Shown: positions 8,995 to 21,079 of the stretch, piece after piece
Layout: each line of letters begins with the position of its first letter
Numbering within the stretch: position 1 is the stretch's first letter
Assembly: GCA_032871835.1 (NCBI GenBank)
Contig: CM065297.1
Coordinates: forward strand, 72,031,253 to 72,095,252
Length of the DNA stretch: 64,000 bases
Source: Dipteronia dyeriana
Taxonomy: Eukaryota > Streptophyta > Magnoliopsida > Sapindales > Sapindaceae
Reading direction: 5' to 3'
Position numbers and translations under genes: made by a program
The notes under the pieces: model-generated
The model's database searches: none
What the model saw: the letters and a program-made list of their open reading frames with translations, nothing else
What the model was told of the DNA's origin: nothing

Positions 8995-11127
8995 TGTTGG
9001 GGTTTATGCCCTTAACATGTAACTTGTAAATGAATTTATGAAGTAAATAAAAAGAAAAGTTCAATTCATTCTAGTTATGTTATTTATTTTATAAACTTGT
9101 GCACATATTAACATCTTGGACTGCCAGATGTAATCTAAATCTGTGTATATGAATGTCATATACGGATGGATACAGTAAGAGACGTGCAATCTAAAGAGTC
9201 CATAGATAGCAAATAAAGCTGGGTACTTTATTTAGGGTTAATCTATAGCTGCGGTCCATTCTGTAATGTACAGTGATTCTATCCTGAATCATTCATATGA
9301 GATATGGGAATGAAGGCACCTTGTATGATGTGATCATATAAGACTGGGCCATGATCTATATGAATCTCACATCAAGATCCGTTTACAGATGAGATTTATA
9401 CATATCAACTAATGATGGCTATATGTGGGTGATCTTAATCCTGAGTGTCTTATCGACTTCTTCAAGTTAGATCGTGGTCTTTGATATACCATGGGTGAGG
9501 TCAGATGCATTTCCTGATCAATATACTCTGTGTGTTGGGATTGCGGATTGGCTTGTGGCTGGTAAGGTTTGTACATAATAGTGGAATCAACTCCTTCTTG
9601 TGAGAAGTAGATGGTAGTTTCCTTAAGGGTTGATTTGGGCTTGGACAATATGAGCGCTCTCCTAATTCCATGAGGAAATAAGATTTATTGTCCATTAGAG
9701 AATCAATGATACTTAAAGGATATATGTAATTAGAGGGGTATAACGGACATTATGACCCGACTCTAATTATGAACTACTGTGGAGGATCACACCATATTTA
9801 ATAGCTATATCGATGGACACCGAGTTGTATTGGTCTGTGTAAAAACGTCTGCAGTTGAGAGAGTGCAGTTTCGGGTTTTTAGTTGAATAACACCGGAGTT
9901 AATATTCAAGGAATATTAATTAAAGAGTTTAATTAATGATTTCGAGGATTATTGGAGCTCAAAATATTGTGGGTCCATTAGGTCATCTTGCTAGCCCGAT
10001 CGATTTAGGTAACAAGGGTCACGGTTAATTAATTGAATTGTCCAGTTAATTGTGTTACGAAAGTGACACGTATTTATTCGGGAATTAAGTGAATAATGAG
10101 ATTATTTAATTAATAGATAATGGTGATTAAATAACTAAAATAATGAGATTATTTAATTATGTTATTAATCACTAAATTGAGGGTGTATGTTGATATTTAT
10201 TTTTGAATAAAATAAGATAATGTGATTATTTTATTTTATTAAATTAAATATCTTATTTTTGAATTTGAATAGTTTGAATTTAAAAATAAAATCGAATAAA
10301 AGATATGGGATATTTTTTATTTGAAAGTTTTTTTTTTAAATCAAATAAAAGATATGGGATATTTTTTTTGAAAGATTTTAACAATCAAATAAAGTTTTGA
10401 TCATGTTTTTTAAAAGTTAAATTTATATATGTGATATATATATATATATTAATTTTGGAAAATAAAAAGAAAAAAAATGCATGGGTGTGCTTTTGTATCT
10501 GGTCAAAAAGGTTATTGATAAAAAAAATTGGTATATATATAAATGAGCAACACTAATATACCATTCCTTGTTTTTAGAAAAAGTGTGTATTGACAAAAGA
10601 AAAAAGGTGAGTGCAGTGTAGACATGGGATGCAACTGTGAGTAATTTTGTTTTGGTTTTAACACACAAAAGACAAAATCCTTTTAGTGTGTGCTTATAGG
10701 AAATATCAACACATATATCTGGGTTTGCATGAGATGTAAATAATGCAAGTGTTGCATAGTGAAAATAAAGAAAGAGTTTCTTAATTTTCTTTCATCCTCC
10801 ATTCTAAGATCCTGAGTCCATGATGCGCCCGCACGTAGTTACCAGTCTTGGGAGATAACGAGGAAGATCTGTGGTACAGATCAGGAGCATTACAAGAAGT
10901 GATGGAGCCTCCAAACGTTGGTATGGTTCTTTTAATATTCTTTTTTATTATTGATTACAATTTCCTGTATTTACATATATATTTTATTTGTGTAACAATT
11001 TTTATATGTATTTTGTTCTGAAAATAATTACGATCCTAAGTTCACTGGTTCTAGATACAGATAACGATCTGTATAAAAAATTTTAAAACCCGTTTCCGCC
11101 GCGTGACTGGTGAACGGGGTTCCAACA
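8995..11127 (+). repeat. 5' LTR of Copia 1 (2133 bp)
   Basis: Bounded by TGTTGGGG at the start and TTCCAACA at the end, with the primer site 2 bases further. The same start recurs at 19145 after a polypurine tract. A probable TATA box (TATATATATAAATGAGC) lies at about 10531-10547. A 35 bp unit (CAAATAAAAGATATGGGATA and flanks) is directly duplicated at 10292-10327 and 10341-10374. The LTR is AT-rich. Confidence 0.88.
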
Positions 11128-11129
11128 AT

Positions 11130-11142
11130 TGGTACCAGAGCC
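11130..11142 (+). promoter_or_regulatory. Primer binding site, Copia 1
   Basis: TGGTACCAGAGCC, one change from the usual plant tRNA-Met-complementary TGGTATCAGAGC, two bases after the LTR end. Confidence 0.8.
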
Positions 11143-12688
11143 AATTTTATATTCGAAACAAAAAATTATTTTCGATGCTCCTGTATGTATGATTGTATAG
11201 ACACGATTTAAATTGACTGTATGATGTTTTTGTATGTATATTAAATTTTTTTAAAATTTACAAAAACATGATTGATCGTTAATTATATGGTGCTGTGAAT
11301 TTAGGATTTATGGGTTGTATAATTATTATTATTATTTATTATTTTACTGTAATTGTATTAAAAAAATGTAACCTATATTGAAGATCTAGAAAAATCACGA
11401 AGAAGGATTCATGAGATAAATCAGGAGACTGGAAGACTCGGAAATTACAAGAAGACCCGGAAATTACAAGAAGACCAAGGAATGCCTTGGGGGTATTTTT
11501 GTAATTTTTTATTCTAATCTTTTTTTAGGTTAAATAATCCACAATACTCAGTCAACTCTTGTATGTTTTATATTATATGATGATAAAAGCATTGTCATGC
11601 ATACGTAAGTCATTTAGATTCGAAGTGCCTACACAAATATATTTGATACGTCATACATGCATCATAGCCTGAGATTTTATGTATTTTTTTAAATGTGATT
11701 AAAATGGGTAAATACATAAATTGGCTATGCAAATAGGATTAGTTTTTTAATTGTTAAGAAACTTGGTAATTCTCATTAATATTAATCTAGTTATTAAAGA
11801 GTTTAATAAGTTAGATTAATAGGGTCATTTATAGTAATTAGGATTAATTTGATTAATTGGCTAATTATAAATGAACTGAAAATTGTGTTAGAGTTTTAAT
11901 AGTTAAAACTTGGTAAACACTTTCATAATAATCTGAGCTTAGTAAATAGTTTACAAAGACTTAGATTATTCACTAATAGATTAGATTTTTAATTGTTAAA
12001 AATCATTAATAACTTATTAGTTAATTAGAACTTGTTCTAATATTGAATTAGTTAATGCACTAGATAACTTGATTAAAGTTAGCCGTTTGATCCTGTAGAG
12101 TCTAGGTGCATTAACGTATAATCCCTAGTTTTAAAATAGTGAGTGGGAGAGGGATATATGACATATATATCTCGCGGTCTCCATCATTAGTTCAACACCG
12201 TGAGATCCGAGTGCGGCCTCGTGACGGCTTTGCTTTCATCCTCCCTAAGGAGGGTTCCACAAAGGTCAATACCAAGGTTGACTTCCTAACGAATTGGATT
12301 TCTGAGGGTATTTCGGGATTAACCGACTCTAAGACGACAATTCTCGAGTTAAGCTCGTGAGATCTGAAATGGTGGGTTACACTCACGAAGGTTTTGATTA
12401 AGTTTGTTAATTAAAAACATGACTGGATAAACGATGGTTGAATGATATGAAATAAGAGTTATTCTAGAATATCATTTGATTGAGAATGTCTCGGTCCAAC
12501 ATGTAAAGATTTGACCGACCCTAAGGCGGCACTTTTTTGTGGTATGTTGGATTGTCGTGGTATAGTAACTATTTTTTAGGGTAGTTCTAATTCGTTAAAC
12601 ATGTTCATGCATCATGTTTAAATTTATACCAAAGCACCCGCACTTGTTTTAAATAAATGACTGAATTAATGTTTTATTTATTTCAGCA
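11143..12688 (+). other. Long untranslated leader of Copia 1
   Basis: About 1.55 kb between the primer site and the gag ATG, without a supported gene. Two direct repeats are visible: GGAAATTACAAGAAGACC twice near 11440-11480, and a 'GACCGACYCTAAGRCGRCA' motif near 12318 and 12511. A 73-codon frame at 12139-12360 has no family I recognise. The leader of Copia 3 is similarly long (49622-50978). Confidence 0.55.
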
Positions 12689-13500
12689 ATGTCTTCTGCA
12701 TTACTTCAAATTCTCGCAAATGACAAATTAACTTGTGATAACTACACAAAGTAGAAACTAAACATTAATCCAATTTTGGTCACCAAAGACCTCAAGTTTG
12801 TGCTTACGGAGGAATGTCCTTCAGCGCCTACTGCCAATGCCACACGAACTGTTCGTGAGGCATACCAGTGATGGGTCTCATCTGATGGGAAGGCTCAAAC
12901 ATATTTGTTGGCATCTATGACAGACGTGCTTGTCACAAAGCACGAAGCAATGACTTCGGCATTCAAAATCATGGAGTCATTGCAAGCTATGTTCAGGCAG
13001 CCCTCGGAGCAGAAGCTACACGAAGTTGTTCATTCCGCTATGCTCGCTTTCATGAAGGAAGGCACATCAGTTCAGGAACATGTCCTGAACATGATGTCCT
13101 ACTTCAACATGGCAGAAGTCAATGGTGAGGCCATTGACGAACCCAGTATGGTGAGCATCATATTGATGACTCTTCCAAAGAGTTTCGATTAGTTTAAAAG
13201 CAACTACGGGATGAACAAGTTAAAGTTCAGCCTTACACAGTTGCTCCATGAGCTCACTACCTTTGAGTCCTTGATTAAGGACAACAAAGGCAAGACTGAT
13301 GAGGTAAATGTTGCTGAGCCATCTTCCTCTAATAAAAAGAAGAGGAAGAGGTCCGCTGGGAAGGCAAAAGGTAAGCCAAAACCCAAGAAAGCTCAAAGTA
13401 AAAAGAAGGGAACCTCTATTTACCAAGACAAAGGAAAATGTTTCCATTGTAACAAGGTCGGGCACTGGAAGAGGAACTGTCTTCAATATCTGGAGAAGGC
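12689..13500 (+). pseudogene. gag: Copia 1 gag
   Basis: The ATG at 12689 opens one frame that runs to about 13790 with in-frame stops at 12752-12754 (TAG), 12869-12871 (TGA) and 13190-13192 (TAG). The core (about 12905-13190) has SMTDVLVTKHEAM, FMKEGTSVQEHVLNM and LMTLPKSFD, as in Copia-type gag (UBN2 family). A Lys-rich stretch follows (about 13330-13420), then a zinc knuckle CFHCNKVGHWKRNC (13439-13480), which binds genomic RNA in the particle. All three stops can be explained by one transition each from TGG, CGA or CAG. Confidence 0.82.
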
Positions 13501-14739
13501 TTCCAAGAAGAAGAAAATGAAAGGTAAATATGATTTACTTGTTCATGAATCTTGTTTAGTGGAAGATGATTCTTCACCCTGGATAGTTGATTCGGGGGCC
13601 ACTAACCATGTTTGTTCTTCTTTGCAATGGACTGATTCTTGGAAACAGTTAGAGGAGGGAGCCTTCTCAATGCGTGTGGGATCAGGGGATGTCGTATCGG
13701 CACGAGCAGTGGGCGTAATTAGATTACAGTTTTGTAATAATTATATATTGTTGGACAATTTATTTTATATTCTGGATTTATACGGAATTTGATTTCCGTT
13801 TCTAAGTTGTTAGAGCAAAAATATTTTGTTTCTTTTAATAATAAGTCTGTTATTATTGGAAAGAATGATCTGAATATTTGTTCAGGAATTCATGAAAAAA
13901 ATTGTATATGACAAGATTGTTAATACATACTACACTGCTCAACACCGAAATGTTTAAGGTTGAAAAAACAAAAACTAAACGACATAAGATTTCTCCAGAT
14001 AATGACACGTATCTTTGGCATCTAAGCCTTGGTCATATCAACCTTGACCGGATAGGCAGATTAGTAAAAAGCAGACCTTTAAGTGAGTTAAAGGTTGGCA
14101 CCTTACCTATCTGCGAATCTTGTCTGGAAAGTAAGATGACTAAGAGATCTTTTACTGGAAAAGGGCTTAGAGCTAAATAACCACTAGAGCTTATATATAC
14201 AGAAATCTCCGGACCGATGAATGTTAAAGCTAGAGGTGGTTATGAGTATTATGTCACATTTATAGATGACTACTCAAGATACGGATACGTTTACGTGATG
14301 CAACGAAAGTCGGAAACATTTAAAAAGTTCAAAGAATTCCGAGCTGATGTTGATAATCAATTAGGTACGACTATCAAGTCACTACGATCAGATCGTGGAG
14401 GTGAGTACCTTGACCAAGAGTTTGAAGACTTCATGGTCGAGCATGGGATAGTTTCCTAACTCATAGCTCCCGGTACACCTCAGCAAAGCGGAGAGGAGAA
14501 ATAGAACCTTAATGGAAATTGTGAGATCTATGATTAGTTTCTTATCATTACCAAATTCCTTCAAGGGATATGCGTTACAAACAGTGGCATACATTTTGAA
14601 TGTCATGCCATCCAAATATGTTCATAAGACTCCCCTAGAGCTATGGAATGGTCGTAAAGCTAGTTTGTAACATTTTCGCATATGGGGGTGTCCAGCACAC
14701 GTGCTGAAGAACAAAACTAGAAAGCTAGACTCTAAGTAT
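13501..14739 (+). pseudogene. pol: Copia 1 protease and integrase N-terminal part
   Basis: Protease active site WIVDSGATNHVCSS at about 13582-13620 (D-S-G). The frame is lost near 13775. The integrase N-domain is open at 13902-14180: LWHLSLGHINLDRI (H-x-H) then CESCLESKMTKRSF (C-x-x-C). The core runs open at 14217-14459 with TFIDDYSRYGYVYVM (second catalytic Asp) and SDRGGEYLDQEF. The first catalytic Asp, expected in the phrase H-T-D-V-C-G, is Glu here (GAA at 14202-14204). After 14459 further stops and shifts follow up to the solo LTR at 14745. The gene resumes at 17221. Confidence 0.8.
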
Positions 14740-14744
14740 GTTGT

Positions 14745-17215
14745 TGTAGGGAAAAAACGGTTTAGAAACGCAACGGAAGCTTGTGAAAAAATGAGATTAG
14801 GGTTTGCGTATAAAAAAAATTTCCCTTTTATGCAACGAGAACCTTAACCCTAGATTAATTGATGTATATTAAAGTATCGTACCTTTTTCGCGTGACGATT
14901 GAACAAGCACCGAATTGATTCCGTAAGATCTTCCAATCCAATCAAGAACGTGAATCACCTAGGAGTGTGGACTCTCTTTCTTTAAATTGTATTCCTGGGG
15001 ATGGAGACAAAGCAAATATCTTTTCTTTGTTAGTTACAAATATCCTCCAAGAGAAAAATCCAAGAATGTTTGGTCACTTGTGAATTATCAATCAATTTGA
15101 TTGTAACTCACGTGAACCTTGATTCGATGTTGTACCCAAAACCCTATTGATGTAAAGGATATTAGTATACTATCGAATACAAAAACATTCCCCTTTTTTT
15201 CTCTACTTGGCCGAATTCACACACTATTGATTAGAGATGATCGAATTTTGTTTAGAGTAAAAACAGATTTTTCTCCCTCAAAGTTCCTATGATGGCCGAA
15301 ACTTTTTCTTTCTCAAATAAAGCTTGGTCTAAATTCCTCTCTAATACCATAGTCATGACCGAAATTATTCACACAAATATATAGGTTTATAAATCCTTTC
15401 CTAAGAAGGATTCACTTGGTTGGCAAGAATCCTTTCCTTAGGTGGATTTATTTGGTAGTTAGAATCCTTATCTAAAAAGAAAACTAACTAATCCTATAAC
15501 TATATTGTGTTGGATGAAATTTGGTCTTTTATATAGGTTAAGAGAGTTCAATCTTTCCTAAGATGGATTACTTGATAAACAAGAATCCTATCCTTAGGTA
15601 GATTAACTTGGTGGTTATGAATCCTTTTCAAATATGAATTCTACCACTAAGTAGTTTTACTTGGTGACCAAGAATCCTTTTCCAAAAAGAATTCTTTCCT
15701 ACACCAAGACTCCTAATCCTACTCAATAGTGTGTTTGTAACAATATTAAAGACTTCCTAATTTGATTAGATAAATAACACCTTTTATTTATCTACTTATC
15801 AAATATAGTCTTTAACATTAACTATACTACCAACAATAGTATAGTTTTAGGAGACCATCTCCTAATAGGAAAAGATTTTGACTTTTAATTAAATAATTAA
15901 TTAATCAAACAATTAATTAATTGCCATTTAATTAAATAATAAAATAAAATAATATATTAAAGCTATTATCTATAGCCACTGCCGCTCATACAAAGTATTA
16001 AGGCCATATATTATTTTTCTCATTTTATTAAATCCATTGGACCTTAATAAAAAAGTCCACATGTGAACTAGACCTATTCTTACAAAAAGAAACAAGTTCA
16101 CATGCCTTATTACAATTCTAGACGGACCCCTATTAGTCCGTTAGAATATATAAAGTGATCCATGCAAGTTCGTGTGGATTGGGGATCTTGGCGGGATATG
16201 TAAATTTAATCTCCAATAGACACAACCTAATCACAATCAACAAATGATTCACTTAGGTCCGATCTATTTAATTTTAGTTCATTCCACTAAAGAACTAAAT
16301 TTGAACTCTTAAATAAAGATAGAATAAGTTGATGTTACTCATTCGTACCCAAGACAACCTTATTGGAGAAAGTGTATCCTCGTGAAGAATACCAGTAATC
16401 GCCAAGAGCTCATAGACCGCCTATAGCTCTCCAAGTTACCATATTTACTCATATGACCACATTTTGAACTTGAATATTTTGACTTGTCCATAAGCAATGT
16501 TTCAATAGACACCATTGAAAACTTAACGTTAAGATTTAATATCCAATACCTCAAAACATCCATATGATGGTATTCTACTCTCATTCAATAAATGGAGCCA
16601 TGATGTCCATATCTATAAACGAAGTCCTCTATCGATTAACAAATGAATAGCACCAAACTATCGAGGATAGACTATGCTATATAATCGTACTCATTGATAG
16701 CTCAAATGATAACACTTGCAACCATAAGTCCATCATTTATCTCAGGATTGAGATAGACTCTCCGATTGTCTTCAAATGAAAACTTTTATCCATTGACAGT
16801 TCTAGATAAAGTTTTTCATTTTGATCCTATTCAATACACCCAGTGCACTAGATTCTTTTGCCCAAAGACACTACACTTTGATGATTTTAGACTCATCATA
16901 ACACATTTGATCCCAATCAAATGCTATCAAAAGAATCTACAACTTTAACAAGATAAATGCGCCCAACCTTCTATCTTAAGTTGTGAATATTATTCAAGAC
17001 TAACTAAATAATTGTGTCTACCTTATACATATCTAGATGTATGAACAATTCTTCTTTTCTCATAGTCTTTTGACCTTATGATTACTTACTTTTGACAATT
17101 ATAATAATGAAACTATAAATGCTATAAGATTTGTTAAACTAGAAATCACTTTATTCATATGAAAAAGATTGTTAATTACACTATTACACTCTTGCTATCG
17201 AGCATAATCCTAACG
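14745..17215 (-). mobile_element. Solo LTR of Copia 3 family (2471 bp), TSD gttgt
   Basis: Begins TGTAGGG and ends CCTAACG (terminal A changed to G). It is flanked by gttgt at 14740-14744 and 17216-17220. The same LTR bounds Copia 3 at 43227 and 53462, in the same orientation. Nothing internal remains, so two LTRs have recombined to one. It splits the integrase of Copia 1 (KLDSKYVV before, SLFVGCSKEIRGG after). An AT-rich block of TTAATTAA-type palindromes lies at about 15880-15960, and degenerate repeats around CAAGAATCC at about 15390-15710. Confidence 0.9.
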
Positions 17216-17220
17216 GTTGT

Positions 17221-19130
17221 CTCCCTTTTTGTAGGATGCTCCAAGGAGATCAGAGGTGGACACTTCTATAGTCCCGAAGATAACAAAGTATTTGTATCGA
17301 CAAATGCAACATTTCTTGAGGACAATTACATTAGTGACCATAAACCTCATTCCAAGATTGTATTAAATGAGTTAGAGCTTGGTGAGACTAGTGCTTCATC
17401 AACAGGAGTTGTTGATCCATAAACATCTGAGAGTCAGATTGTTCCTGATCAGGATACACTACCACCTAGACGTAGTGAGAGGGTTGTGCGACAACCTGAA
17501 AGCTATTTAGCTATAGGTGAGGGATAAGGTGTTGTCTCTGCTAATAGTGTGGATGATCCATTGACATTTAAGAATGCAATGGAAGATCCTGATAAAAAGG
17601 AATGGCTTAAAGCCATGAATCTCGAGACGGAGTCCATGTACTCTAACTCAGTCTGGGATCTTGTAAACTCACCGGATGGGGTAAAACCCATAGGGTGTAA
17701 GTGGATCTATAAGAGAAAGAGAGGAGTAGATGGGAAGGTAGAGTCCTTCAAGGCAAGGCTAGTGGCCAAGGGTTATACCTAAAAATAGGGGATCGATTAT
17801 GAAGAAACCTTCTCGTTAGTAGCCATGTTTAAGTCTATTAGGATTCTCTTATCCGTTACTGCCTATTTAGATTATGAAATTTGAAAATTGGATGTTAAGA
17901 CTGTATTCTTGAATGACAGTCTTGATGAGAGCATCTATATGATGCAATAAGAGGGATTCGTGTCTCCAGATCAATAGCAAAAGGTTTGCAAGCTACAACG
18001 GTCCATCTATGAACTTAAGCAAGCATCTAGATCTTGGAACATTAGGTTTGATGATGTGATCAAAACCTATGGCTTCGAGCAGAACGTCGATGCGCCTTGT
18101 GTCTACAAACGCATCATTGATAAGAAATAGTTTTCTTGGTCCTATATGTAGATGATATCCTACTCATTGGGAAGGATGTGTGAGTGCTGTCTGATATAAA
18201 GTGTTGGCTGGCTAGCCAATTCCAAATGAAAGTTTTGGGAGAGGCAAGTTATGTTCTAAGGATCCAACTTATAAGGGATCGTAAGAACAAACTTATAGCA
18301 CTGTCTCAAGCATCATATATCGACAAGATTCTTATGCTATTTTTGATGCAGAACTCCAAGAAAGGTAATTTACCTTCTAGGCATGGATTTCACTTGTCTA
18401 AGGAACAGTGTCCTAAGACACCTCAAGAAGTTACGGATATGAGATGTGTACCCTATGCATCGGCAGTAGGTAGTCTCATGTATGATATGTTATGCACGAG
18501 ACCAGACATCTACTATGCAGTGGGAGTAGTCAGCAGATACCAGTCCAACCAAGGATTGGATCATTGGGTTACTGTCAAGACTATTCTCAAGTATCTTTGG
18601 AGAACGAGAAATTATATGCTAGTGTATTCTAGACAGGATTTGATCCCGTTTTGATATACGGATTCTGATTTTCTGTCAGACAAGGATTTTAGGATATCCA
18701 CATCGGGGTCAGTATTCACCCTGGGTGGTGGAGCCATTGTGTAGAAAAGTATCAAGCAATCTTGCATTGCTGACTCCACCATGGAAGCCAAATATATAGC
18801 CGCTTGTGAAGCTGCTAAAGAGGTTGTTCGGCTCTCTAAGTTCTTGAGTGATCAGAAAGTTATTCCAGACCTGGATAATCTCATCAAACTTTATTGTGAT
18901 AACAGTGGTGCTGTGGCTAATTCCAAAGAACCAAGAAGCCACAAGAAAGGGAAGCATATAGAGAGAAAATATCATCTCATCTAGAGATAGTGTAGATAAG
19001 AGATATGATCATCACCAAGATAGCCTCACAAGACAATCATGTTGATCCATTTACGAAGACCTTACCGGCTAAAGTGTTTTCGGGTCACCTAGATGATCTA
19101 GGGTTACGAGACATGCCTCACATTCTTTAG
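17221..19130 (+). pseudogene. pol: Copia 1 integrase C-term, reverse transcriptase, RNase H
   Basis: Continues the integrase beyond the solo LTR: HFYSPEDNKVFVSTNATFLE, then RRSERVVRQPE. RT starts near WLKAMNLETESMYSN and IGCKWIYKRKRGVDGKVESF (open at 17549-17782). LDVKTVFLN (about 17890) and the catalytic YVDDIL (about 18147-18164, in a shifted frame) follow. The open piece 18184-18654 covers the RT thumb with LSQASYIDKIL and SAVGSLMYDMLCTRPDIYYAVG. RNase H shows DSTMEAKYIAACEAAKEV (18772 onwards) and YCDNSGAVANSKEPRSHKKGKHI. The pol stop is 19128-19130, just before the polypurine tract. At least twelve stops make it inactive. Confidence 0.82.
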
Positions 19131-19133
19131 TAC

Positions 19134-19144
19134 AAGTGGGAGAT
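19134..19144 (+). promoter_or_regulatory. Polypurine tract, Copia 1
   Basis: AAGTGGGAGAT directly before the 3' LTR start at 19145; the identical 11 bases precede the 3' LTR of Copia 3 (45703-45713, minus strand). Confidence 0.85.
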
Positions 19145-19323
19145 TGTTGGGGTTTATGCCCTAAACATGTAACTTGTAAACGGATTTATGAAGTAAATAA
19201 AAAGAAATGTTTAATTCATTCTAGTTATGTTATTTATTTTATAAACTTGTGCACATATTAACATCCTGGATTGCCGGATGTAATCTCGATCTGTGTATAT
19301 GAGTTTCATATACATATGGATAC
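19145..19323 (+). repeat. 3' LTR of Copia 1, first 179 bp
   Basis: Matches 8995-9173 of the 5' LTR closely. It is interrupted after gatac (19319-19323) by the Sirevirus-type element and continues at 28828. Confidence 0.9.
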
Positions 19324-20953
19324 TGAAAAGTCCTCATTTGTTGATTGGCTTATTTCATGAACAACCACATTGTTGGGGTTCATGTAAGGGTAGCTTAGGC
19401 TCTCAAGACCTCAAGAGGAGAAGCACCAAAGGTAAAATTCTTGTGCTTACTTACTATGAAGAGATAGTTGCACATACACACATATTCATGCATAACTCTT
19501 GATCTTAAAAGTTGAGTGTTTTCTTGTGTGCATTTTAGTTTAAATGACTCTTGTTGAACTATTTGCATCTTGCTTTGAAAGTTGTATGTACTGCTAGGCA
19601 TTAAAAAAGGATGCAATTTCATCACTCTTGAACTTATTGTTTTTGTGCATTTGAGTGTTGAAGAATAGGCCTTGCGCTGGTGGTGCGCTACTCGACCAAC
19701 ACACCTCACCAGCGCAACATTCACAGTTGACCGCTGCTAGTCATGCACTACTGAGCTGCGCTGCTGCGCCCGCGCATTGTTGAAAAATGTAGGCGTGCAC
19801 TGGTGGTGCTCTACTCGTCTAGCACAGCCTCACCAGCGCAAACTTCCCAGAGAATCTGCGCTTGTGTTGCGCTACTGGGATGCTCCACTCGTCCCGCGCT
19901 GTTTTAAAAATAAGTTGTGCGCTGGTGGTGCGCTACTCGACCAGCGTACGTCACCAGCGCATGTCACCAGCGCACGTCACCAGCGTACGTCACCAACGCA
20001 CACAGAGGAAGCTGTAACATTTTTTCCAAAATGACCTCACTTTGTTTGGATCTTATATATAGATAACTCAATGCCTTAAGGTCGTGCATGAGTTTAGAAT
20101 ATCACATTTCTTCCTTATAACACATTTCAAAGGAAAAACACTTCCAAGAACTCATTTTTAATCACTCAATGCATTCCCATGAGCAATAAATCTTCATCTT
20201 GCATCATCTAAGTTCTTCTAGAGTGCATCTATGGATAGGGTTGCTTCATGACATCTTGTTTGGTAAGTTTTTCACTATCTTCTTACAAGTTAAGTGTTTT
20301 GCTTACTAAACCATCTCTTTAATTAATTGTATTCTCTTATAATATTTTTAGATACAAATTAGAGATTGTTGTGATGACATGATTGAGTGTTGTATTGTGA
20401 TAGCTTCATAGGATTGATTGATCTATGTTTTGCTAAGCTATTTGAACATGTCATTTAGCACTTGATATCTAGGATTGCATTAATTTTCATCTCATTATCC
20501 TAGATAAGCACATAGGGTTCCTAGCCTCGTTTGTTCATTGAATATCATCATATATTCACTTAGGACACTTTATCTCTTCATTGAGAAGTAAGACTTGTGT
20601 TGCTTCCAGGAGTAGGTGGCTTAAAGCACAAGCATGATGAACTAGGTTCAGTTATACCGGGATTAGGTAGTGGTGAAGGATTAAACCGGGATTAGGTTGT
20701 AATTTCTTTATCATTAGTGGATTCGAGGTTCTAGTGTGGCATACTCATCAGCCCGTGGTTTTTCCCATTTGGAGGATTTCCCCGTATATCTCAAGTGTTT
20801 TCACTATTTCCGTATTTATTACACTTGTGGTCTTTTTGTAACTAGATAGGGGTATTTTCGTCAACTTGACTATTACCGAAAATTGGGTAAAAGTTAATTA
20901 AAATTTATTCACCCCCCTCTAGATTAATATTACACACCATAATATTTGTTTCA
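19324..20953 (+). repeat. 5' LTR of Sirevirus-type element (1630 bp)
   Basis: A GC-rich block at about 19670-20010 is built of GCGCTGGTG...CACCAGCGC inverted repeats (for example 19674-19682 with 19707-19715). It ends with a 13 bp unit (ACGTCACCAGCGC and variants) four times at 19948-19999. A TATA box (CTTATATATA) is at 20052-20061, about 50 bases later. The sequence ends ATTTGTTTCA just before the primer site. CpG-rich palindromic LTR cores are a known Sirevirus trait. Confidence 0.9.
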
Positions 20954-20955
20954 AT

Positions 20956-20967
20956 TGGTATCAGAGC
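20956..20967 (+). promoter_or_regulatory. Primer binding site, Sirevirus-type element
   Basis: TGGTATCAGAGC, complementary to the 3' end of plant initiator tRNA-Met, two bases after the LTR. Confidence 0.9.
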
Positions 20968-21079
20968 AGGTTCCTAGACATACATAGGTGATCCTTTCTC
21001 ATTTTGGTGTGTGTTGCATTTTGTTTGTTTGTATTGACCATTCATACACTTGCATTCGTATCATTCATTTATAAACACA

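Noticed and set aside
10420..10560. TA-rich microsatellite in the Copia 1 LTR as an origin or regulatory switch
   Set aside because: Simple (TA)n and A-runs are common in AT-rich plant LTRs; only the TATAAATGAGC part was kept as a likely TATA box.
12139..12360. 73-codon frame in the Copia 1 leader
   Set aside because: No domain, located in a region that is untranslated in this lineage, and the minus strand is equally open; not called as a gene.
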